Assembly (NCBI GenBank): GCA_012295275.1
Contig: CM022669.1
Location: forward strand, 18,351,091-18,398,590
DNA: 47,500 nucleotides
Direction: 5' to 3'
Source of the DNA: Chrysomallon squamiferum
Taxonomy: Eukaryota; Mollusca; Gastropoda; Neomphalida; Peltospiridae
Below, in pieces: positions 38,525-47,500 of this stretch. Made by a program: the position numbers and the translations under genes. Each line of letters begins with the position of its first letter. Positions within the stretch are counted from its first letter, which is position 1. The notes beneath the pieces were generated by a model. It was not told the DNA's origin, did not search any database, and was given only the letters and a program-made list of their open reading frames with translations.

Positions 38525-39050
38525 TATAAATAAATACAGTAATAAGAAGAAAAAAAAAAGAAGAAGAAGAAGAAGAAGAAGAAGAAGGAGGAGGAGGAGA
38601 AGAAGAAGAAAAGGAAAAAGAAATAATAATAATAGTCGAGGTAGTAGTTGTAGCATTAATGTTTCTAGTAGTAGTAGTAGTAGTAATGGTAATGGTAGAA
38701 GTAATAGCCACAGTAAATAAATACACTGTTTACGCAGTGTTCAGAATGGAAAGATCGTACAATGAACAATGTTCTTCAATATTTTAGATGTCAGATTTTC
38801 TTTTTACATATCTCTGCTCAAAAAATTACTTCATAGTTAATAATTTAAACTGAGATTATTTTATTCACTGGGCCGCGTGATTTAGATTTCCCACAAGAAT
38901 TAAGATGCAGAGGAAACTGTGCTGTTGTTTTCATTTAGCATTCTGCTTTACTGAGATACAGATTTGTTGACTGCGTTTCGGTATGTTTATGTATTAATAA
39001 AGTAACAATGTTAATTAAATTAAATTTGCATTGTTTCTAGTTTGCATTTA
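37861..39050. other. Repeat-rich intronic sequence
   Basis: TA run at about 37933-37967, poly-A of about 36 at 38139-38174, poly-A then TA at 38489-38527, and compound AAG/GGA/AAT/TAG triplets at 38546-38710. Unique pieces at 38175-38400 and 38720-39030 show no exon. Confidence 0.65.
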
Positions 39051-39175
39051 TTTATTTATTTATTTATTTATTATTTAATTAGTTAGTTATTCATTTACAT
39101 ATTCAGTCGTTTATTTATGTTATAGAATTAATACAATTGTTGTAACATCAATTAATGCATACATTTTTTCACTCG

Positions 39176-39212
<37 letters not shown>

Positions 39213-39303
39213 GTAGTAGTAGTAGTAGTTTGAAGGAGTAATAATAATAATAATAACAACAATAATAATTAATTTAAAAAAGCTGTAGTAGTAGAAGCAA
39301 TAG

Positions 39304-39335
<32 letters not shown>

Positions 39336-39355
39336 ACAACAACAATAATAATAAT
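39051..39355. repeat. (TTTA)n and compound TAA/TAG/AAC triplets
   Basis: TTTA tetranucleotides at about 39051-39073, ATT then TAG at 39180-39230, and AAT/AAC at 39238-39355. Confidence 0.92.
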
Positions 39356-39676
39356 TAAAACCAGGTCGAAAACACCAGTTACAAAATGTAACACCACCAA
39401 TTCCAGCCTAATTAACAAGATAATAACTAACCCCTCCCATACACTGTGACCGACACACGTGGAGTATTTTCTTTAAATTAACATCGTGTGACAGGGGCCG
39501 CTTCAAGATATGAATTGTGTTCAGATGGAATGTGGCTTGACAATTTCGATAACAATCGTCGAATATGAAATGAATATTTATGACTAATGCTGGATGGCAT
39601 CGGCTATCAAGACTAAGGCATGTCATCACCAAAAGGAACATACATGGGTTTCACGGATCTGATGATGACAAATGAG

Positions 39677-39678
<2 letters not shown>

Positions 39679-39736
<58 letters not shown>
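39679..39736. repeat. (GA)29 microsatellite
   Basis: Uninterrupted GA repeat, flanked by about 320 bases of unique sequence upstream (39356-39678) with no gene. Confidence 0.97.
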
Positions 39737-39739
<3 letters not shown>

Positions 39740-40254
39740 TGGACGGATGAATGATGATAAGGTATGATGAACATTTATTAAAGAAGAAGAAGGACAAGAG
39801 AAATTAAGAAATGAAGGATGTATTTATGTATATATATATATATGTATTAGGAGTATTATATTACGTATATATATATATATATATGCACATACACACACAC
39901 ATACAGACTTACATACATTCATTCACACGTAGAATAAGTATATTCTTCACCTGCTAGGTAAATCTGTCTTATCAGAGTATCTCAGATCACCAGATAGTGC
40001 TCTGTGTATGCGCTGTTAATATTCACTTATAAATATTAATTACTTGTGAATATATAAATTATAATCAATGAACAGAAGAAATGCCTTGGGGACATAGTCG
40101 GTCGAAGATATGTGCGCAATGCGTACAGTTATATAATGTTTTGACGCTTTGAAGAACAAACGCATTGGTGGAAATAAATACCGATATTAAGCGAATTTCA
40201 ATAGGGAAAACATGATCTTAGAATAGATATATATATATATATATATATGTATAC

Positions 40255-40310
<56 letters not shown>

Positions 40311-40540
40311 AATATATGTACATGATTCAACAAGACTTTTTTGATATTTAGGTTTTTAAAACTTGTTATCGTTATTTTCAATCTTGTTTCGTTTGGCCTA
40401 AAGTAATGTGCATTTCTTTCATTGTTTCCTTAAATTTCTCTTCTTGATATTTTTTCGTTTGTATGCTATTTGTCTGTGTTTGTTTTCCTCTTTGTTTTTA
40501 TTTTCTACGTTTAATTTTGTAGCAACTATTAAACATCTGT
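39737..40540. other. AT-rich sequence with TA, CA and GT runs
   Basis: TA runs at about 39831-39843 and 39866-39884, TA at about 40228-40247 followed by GT of about 25 units at 40258-40308. Unique pieces hold nothing recognised. Confidence 0.7.
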
Positions 40541-40541
40541 G

Positions 40542-40544
40542 ATC

Positions 40545-40609
<65 letters not shown>

Positions 40610-40712
40610 AAGAAGAAGAAGAAGAAGAAGAAGAAGAAGAAGAAGAAGAATACTAATAATAGGACATAATAGATACATCCATACATAAACTCGCACGCAC
40701 GCACGCATATAT

Positions 40713-40750
<38 letters not shown>
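40542..40750. repeat. (AAT)13-(AAG)23 compound repeat and (TA)n
   Basis: AAT at about 40544-40580 switches to AAG up to about 40650; after a short unique spacer, TA runs end at about 40749. Confidence 0.96.
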
Positions 40751-40757
<7 letters not shown>

Positions 40758-40819
40758 TCTGCTTACACACATATATTAAATACTCTCGGCAAACATAAGG
40801 ACATCAAGGTCGATGTTGA

Positions 40820-41030
40820 TGTGTGTTAAAATACAGCAACGTGTGTGACCTAGCTGGTGTGAAGTCGTTAACCTCTACCACGGCCACAGTGTCAACAGCT
40901 TCGTGTCAAACATTCGCCAACATCAGCAGACACGGAGCTAACTTTCATCACGTCACGTCACCACGCTACAGGGGAAAACCTAGTGCCAGGGCGGGGGAGG
41001 GTGTGGGTGATGGCGGGAAATGAGATGGGG
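40820..41030. other. Complex island with G-quadruplex motif
   Basis: Unique sequence with GACCTAGCTGG and CACGTCACGTCACC phrases. The G-rich segment at 40989-41017 has five or more G runs with loops of 1, 1, 3 and 7 bases. Confidence 0.6.
40989..41017 (+). other. Putative G-quadruplex motif
   Basis: G3, C, G5, A, G3, TGT, G3, TGATGGC, G3: five runs with loops of 1, 1, 3 and 7 bases on the plus strand. Confidence 0.75.
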
Positions 41031-41129
41031 TGAATGAGAAAGGGGATTGTATTGAACTTGCTTATTATTACCTTAGTTAATTTTGATTATTGTGAATAGT
41101 TGTTTTTGTCATCGTCATCATCGTCGATT

Positions 41130-41167
<38 letters not shown>

Positions 41168-41312
41168 CAGTGGGAGAGGATCGATATTTCCCAGCTTTAA
41201 CAGTACAACAACAGCAACATCAACAACAACATCAACAATAACAAAATAACAAAATAACAATAATAATAAGAAGAAGAAGAAGAAAAAGAAGAAGAAGAAG
41301 AAGAAGAAGAAA
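41130..41312. repeat. (GTT)n and (AAC)-(AAT)-(AAG) compound repeat
   Basis: GTT run at about 41134-41165, about 30 bases of unique sequence, then AAC, AAT and AAG triplets in that order at about 41200-41312. The first part is the reverse complement of the AAC part of the second. Confidence 0.93.
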
Positions 41313-42485
41313 TAGAAGAAATGTACAGTCAGTGATTTTTTTTCCTTTTCTTAATGTCCATATTATGTACAAGTATATATTAGTCATAAGTGTGTGCCTA
41401 TGTGTGTCATATTTAGTATATATTTATATAATCATAAAATATATATATATAGTTATTTTATCGAGTGTCATTGTTGTCTTATCAATTTTTCTATTATGTT
41501 TTCTTTTCTCTTTTTGTTTCAGCTATCGCTGTGATCCTGTGTGTTGAAATTACAGACTGTACTTCCTCTTCACGAGAGTGAGATAACTTTACTCGTGAAC
41601 GGCGTGACCCGATGTTACCACTGTAAAACGTTTAACTGTTATTACAAATAACACGTGTTAAAACGAGAGAACGCACCGTTAATGTTTTAATAATCTCCCT
41701 GGCACTCAGCCAAGGTTTGCACCTGGAAATATGGGTTGAGGAGGGATGATGTATGTACTTAATTAGCAGTGCAACCCCAAAATACGCCCTAATCTTTTTT
41801 CTGTCTTTTTTTTTTTTTTTTTTTTTTTTTCGCAAACTTTCTGTTTCTCACACCCTCTCTCTGTGTCTCTCTTTCTTTCTCTCTCTTTCTCTCTCTTTCT
41901 CTGTCTCTCTCCTCTCCTGTCTCTCTATATCTCTCGTCTGCCTCTATCTCTCTGTCTCTCTCTTCATAAACTGCTGTTTGCCTTATTGTCAGTAACTGTC
42001 GATTTTAACTGTACTTTTTCTTCGCATTAAAATTTCTGTAACTCTTGCTCGTATCGATTTCCATTTAATTATGTCATTCATTAATTCTCTTAATCTGTGA
42101 CACTCTCACTCAGTCTGAAACTCATCCTCTCACTCGCTCTTTCACTCGTCCATTCACTCGCCCACTGTCCCACTCTTACTACTTACCCATTCATTCAGTC
42201 GCCTTCACCTCATAATGGTCTCTCTGTACTTGATAATTGTATAAAAATCCCTTCACGTTTGGTTTCCAACGGTTTATTGATCAAGTATGTATACTAATAA
42301 TTACCAGGCCACGTGTTGCCGGCTCGAGTTAGTGTCAGGTTATGCAATATGTTACAAAATATCGCTAGAATTTGTGAGGGTCTTGCCACAAATAATGGAT
42401 TATAGCTACTAAAATTAGCCACGGACGGAACATAAGTGACTGTCTTCTTTCGTTATCGCTCGATACCGAGTACTCCGTGACCTTA
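41313..42485. other. Intronic sequence, nothing recognised
   Basis: Poly-T at about 41808-41830, degenerate CTCT/TTTC tract at 41850-41965, CACTC-type phrases at 42100-42190, unique sequence elsewhere. No exon recognised. Confidence 0.6.
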
Positions 42486-42689
42486 TGAGAGAGAAACACA
42501 CACTCACAAACACACACAAATACATACATACACATAAACACTCACACACATTTACACACACATAAACTGACACAAATACAAACACACACACACAAACAGT
42601 CTCATACGCATATATACTCACAAACACGTACTCACAAACACATACACACACATGCTTACACTCACTCACACTCTCTATATCTCTCTCGT

Positions 42690-42740
<51 letters not shown>
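42486..42740. repeat. Cryptically simple CA-rich tract ending in (CA)21
   Basis: Imperfect ACACAT/ACAAACAC phrases, a short CT block, and a pure CA run at about 42699-42740. Confidence 0.93.
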
Positions 42741-44011
<1,271 letters not shown>

Positions 44012-44515
44012 CCCAAGTATGTAGATCATTTCACCCCCATTACATTAATTACTTCACCCCTACCCTTGTTACATAAATTACTTCACACCAACACTTGTTA
44101 CATTGATTACTTCACCCCTACCCTTGTTACATTAATTACTTCACCCCTACCTCCGTTACATAAATTACTTCACACCAACACTTGTTACATTAATTACTTT
44201 ACACCAACACTTGTTACATAAATTACTTCACACGAACCCTTGTTACATAAATTAATTCACTCTTATCCTTGTTACATAAATTACTTCACACCAACCCCGT
44301 TACATAAATTACTTCACACGAACCCTTGTTACATAAATTAATTCACTCCTATCCTTGTTACATAAATAACTTCACACCAACCCCTGTTACATAAATTACT
44401 ATATCCCTACTCCTGTTACATAAATAACTTCACACCAACCCTGTTACATAAATAACTTCACACCAACCCCTGTTACATAAATTACTTCACACCAACCCTT
44501 GTTACAGAAAATATT
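44012..44515. repeat. Minisatellite, about 29-bp unit with GTTACATAAATTACTTCAC core, about 17 copies
   Basis: The unit continues with ACCAACCC(T/C)T. I count 12 exact TTACATAA motifs; several remaining copies carry TTACATTAA. Some copies replace TTACTTCAC with TAACTTCAC or TTAATTCAC, giving a mosaic of subtypes. Confidence 0.96.
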
Positions 44516-44735
44516 TCATCACTTTCTCTGCACATTAAATTACGTTACCCCATCTTAAATGATTTATCGTTACCCTTGATAAAATAGGTAAATTATTCCA
44601 TTCCAACCCTATCAACCTTTCACTATTCTACACCTACTTCTTATGTCATATTACTCCGTTCCTTTCCTGATAGTTAAATAATTTCATCTCTGATTTAAAT
44701 ACCTTTATTATTAACAATTAATATAAAAAAAAAGC

Positions 44736-44778
<43 letters not shown>

Positions 44779-45217
44779 CCCACCTAAACGAAATAAACGA
44801 CAGCAAATCTTTCGTCAATTTAAACAAATGTAGGTCAAAAAACAGCCCATACAAAACGAGGATAAAAAGACAACCTGGTTGCAATTTTTTTTTCTTCTAT
44901 TTTTTTTTTTTTTTTTTCTCTTCGTAAATTACGAAACTTAAGATCATATTTCCTTAATGATAAACACAGCCGAAAAGTCGACCTTAAAACAAAAGTCACA
45001 ATCACGGTGTACATTTCAAGGGATGGATAGGAAGGGGGGGGGAGGAAAAAAAAAAAACTGTCGTCGTCGGGACAAAGTTCGAATCGTCAGCACAAAGTGA
45101 GAGCAGACCTAACCTGATGTCTTGAAGGTCTCAAGGTCACCTTTAGTGTTATCAAATGAAACACAATAGGTTAAATTGGACACTTGTGAATTATGCTGCT
45201 AGGGCGGAGCGACAGCA
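44516..45217. other. AT-rich sequence with poly-A/T, then unique block
   Basis: Poly-A at about 44738-44768 and poly-T at about 44901-44917. The unique block 44940-45215 contains AGGTCT-CA-AGGTCA at 45126-45139, overlapping a perfect extended half-site TCAAGGTCA (45131-45139). Confidence 0.5.
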
Positions 45218-45260
45218 GGGAGGATTGGGAGGTGGTGGGGGGAGGTTCGGGGGTTGAGGG
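45218..45260 (+). other. Putative G-quadruplex motif
   Basis: Five G runs (3, 3, 6, 5 and 3) separated by loops of 6, 7, 6 and 4 bases. It fits the canonical G3+ N1-7 pattern on the plus strand, which is the template strand for NR2F if the intron extends this far. Confidence 0.7.
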
Positions 45261-45393
45261 CGTACTTTAGTCTGACTTAACATTTTGTTGCGTTTTCTTT
45301 TTAATTTGATTTTTTGTTGTTGTTGTTTTTTTTTTTTTTGTTTTTTTTCGCATCCTTATCATCTACGCCTGTGATGTTTCTTTGTCTTTCTCT

Positions 45394-45410
45394 CCCCCCC
45401 CCCCCCCCCC
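45394..45410. repeat. Poly-C, 17 nt
   Basis: Uninterrupted C run, exceptional in this AT-rich window. Confidence 0.97.
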
Positions 45411-46643
45411 TGCCTCAAACACAGCCACATTTACACAGCATAAACCACCCACAACAAAACCAAAAAAAAAAAAAAAAAAAAAATATTTTTCGCACAATTA
45501 GTTCTTTTCATTAAGAAAAATACAAATTTAAATAACATTTATACCGAATTTCACGAATGAATTACTTGTTCCTTTTTGCAGTTTTCACAAACCAGTGAAA
45601 ACAGACGGCGCGGATTAATCGGCATAACCAAACTTAATAAGTACGAAAGAGGAACAATATGGGCTCGACCGTTAATCACCCAACATCACAGCGTACTTAA
45701 AATACTTTTATGTAATTTCATCGTACACTAAACACAATGTACACACGCAGAGACACTACCTTCATAGCCAGACGAGGAGATATGCAGAAAGGCAGATAAA
45801 AATGTTCATACATATGCAAAATATTAATGTAAATATAACAATTAAATTAATTCTTCTTTCTTTTTTTTTTCTTTTTTTTCCACACTTTTACAAATCTGTA
45901 CTACTTATTTAAAATTAATCCTTGCAAAACTAATAATAATTATTTTCACAGAGATTTTAACATTTGATGTAAATAATGCAAGTAAGAGTTATCATATTAC
46001 ACTGGATGTATGAGGTTCAAAAAATTAAATAAATAAATAAATAAATTGATAAAAATAATAAATACTGATGTATTCATATTAATTACATGTGATTGTATTT
46101 AATACATGTGAACTTAATTTACGATGCAGAGATTTCAAGTTATTTTAATAGTCGTGAAAAGAAAGAAAGAAAGAAAAAAACTTTTAAAATTTTACGGTTT
46201 ACTCATAACCCCAGGATATTTATAAAACGAGCGCAAGACAAACAAGCTTGGATATTCAGTGACGTAAGCACGTTTTTCTTATTTTTATTTATTTTATGCA
46301 CCCCTAAACCTTAACCTCATTTCCCCCCCTGCCTCATTGTGTGTTTAGAATTATATAATCATAATTTTATTACGATGTCTGTTTACTACAAAGATTTTCT
46401 GCAGTTGCAGAAATTTCTGCCAAAGAAAATAATAATAATGTTTATTTTATAACGTTTTAATTTGAGAGATGGCTTTTCTAATTAGCGTGTGTCATGCCGT
46501 GAATCTTTTCACTAAAACGAAAGAAAAGTTTAAGAATTTTACCTCTGACAGGCGTTGAAGAAAATGATGATCGTAAAATATGACAAGAAGAGCGAGTTTA
46601 TAAAAAAATATTAAACTTTTTTTTTTTTTTTTTTAAATATATA

Positions 46644-46678
<35 letters not shown>

Positions 46679-47500
46679 ATGAAAAAAAATAATGAGAAAA
46701 AAAAAATAGTAATAATAGTGGCACTTATTAGTAGTAATTGCAGTAAACTATGGTATTATGTATATATTTATATAATACTATAGATTAAGGACTCGACGGT
46801 CTACTGAAGAATCAGAAATCAGTTTAACATTAATTTATGCTTGCTATTTTTCACTCATGACAAACGAAAACAAAACAAAACAGTCTGCTCGGAAAGGTTA
46901 ATCGTCTGCTTTGGTTTACATCACATCACCAGCAGCAGACGACAGAAAGCGAACTTGCAAGAAATTGAGTAACAGCGGCGGGACAGGGGAAAAAAATGTT
47001 CCAAGAATGCTAAATAGGCGTTCATGTCACAGGACTCCCCCACCTTCAAGTCTAACCTCCGCCAGCTTGTTTTTTTTTTGTTGGTTTTCTTTTTTAATTT
47101 TTTTATTTTAAAAATATGTGTTGGTCTAGAAAGATAAGTTGGCGGAAAATCTTGCCATGCCACGATTATTACGTATTTGGCATTTTGGGAGAACTACATC
47201 TCGACTTGACCTTTGAAATCTGTTATCCATTACGACATAGGTCAAAAGCTTTTTGTGCCTTCTACTCTGAACAGGGTTATGTTTATCACACACCCTGCTA
47301 GAAAGATATAAAAACGATAGCTGAAGAGGTTTTTTTTTCTCTCTTTCTCTCTGCCTCTCTCTCTCGTTTTTTTTTTTTTTTTTTTTTCTTAAATTATTCA
47401 TTAGCTAAACTACCGATCTTAAAACCGTAGAAAATAGGATCGCGACCTGATACTAACTCCTAATTACAAAACTAATTACGTAGGAAAAAAAAAAAAAAAA
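45411..47500. other. AT-rich sequence to the window end
   Basis: Poly-A at about 45462-45482, AAAT repeats near 46026-46045, T18/TA/A30 tract at 46617-46676, and poly-T at about 47370-47386. Complex unique sequence at 46780-47060 contains AGCAGACGAC (46934-46943) with an opposed TCGTCTGCT at 46902-46910. The window ends in a poly-A run. No exon recognised. Confidence 0.55.

Noticed and set aside
45075-45090. GTTCGAATCG, similar to a tRNA B box
   Set aside because: No matching A box or acceptor stem at the right distance. No tRNA or tRNA-derived SINE can be supported.

Overview
The window is animal nuclear DNA: AT-rich, intron and intergenic in character, and packed with microsatellites, homopolymer tracts and minisatellites. 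I recognise one gene fragment with confidence. It is the terminal coding exon of an NR2F (COUP-TF / seven-up) orphan nuclear receptor on the minus strand (29726-30000), with a clean splice acceptor and branch-point-like sequence on its upstream side. The NR2F protein shows a bilaterian animal. The microsatellite style (long GA, GT, TAA, GAA and ATGT runs) would fit a mollusc or another spiralian, but that is a guess.

Layout: bases 1-29725 lie downstream of the NR2F stop codon. They hold the presumed 3' UTR (about 29300-29725) and then a gene-poor flank with no other gene I can recognise. Bases 30001-47500 lie upstream in the gene's sense and should be intron; no exon for the DNA-binding domain or the earlier part of the ligand-binding domain is visible there, so the last intron appears to exceed 17 kb. 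The flank and intron mix short islands of complex, less AT-rich sequence (for example 2090-2450, 3660-4270, 9850-10150, 11390-11720, 31010-31440, 35780-36370, 36730-36915, 40820-41030, 46780-47060) with simple repeats.

The most interesting non-genic structure is a set of six diverged tandem arrays. Units are about 24-31 bp in five of them, and 50-70 bp in the sixth. Each array multiplies one short, binding-site-like core: TGACAATGTCA (5046-5890), TAACGTCA (16187-16443), ATTACGTAAT (24846-25255), GAAAGTGAAAGCGAAAG (25975-26540), AGTACT (37456-37860) and GTTACATAA (44012-44515). Three of these cores resemble bZIP sites and one resembles an IRF/ISRE site. Three good G-quadruplex motifs, a DR1-like nuclear-receptor site, an inverted pair of AAAGGTCAT half-sites and a 188-bp stretch open in four reading frames are the other points worth checking. 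Nothing here shows a multi-gene system; the picture is a developmental regulator sitting in a repeat-rich gene desert.
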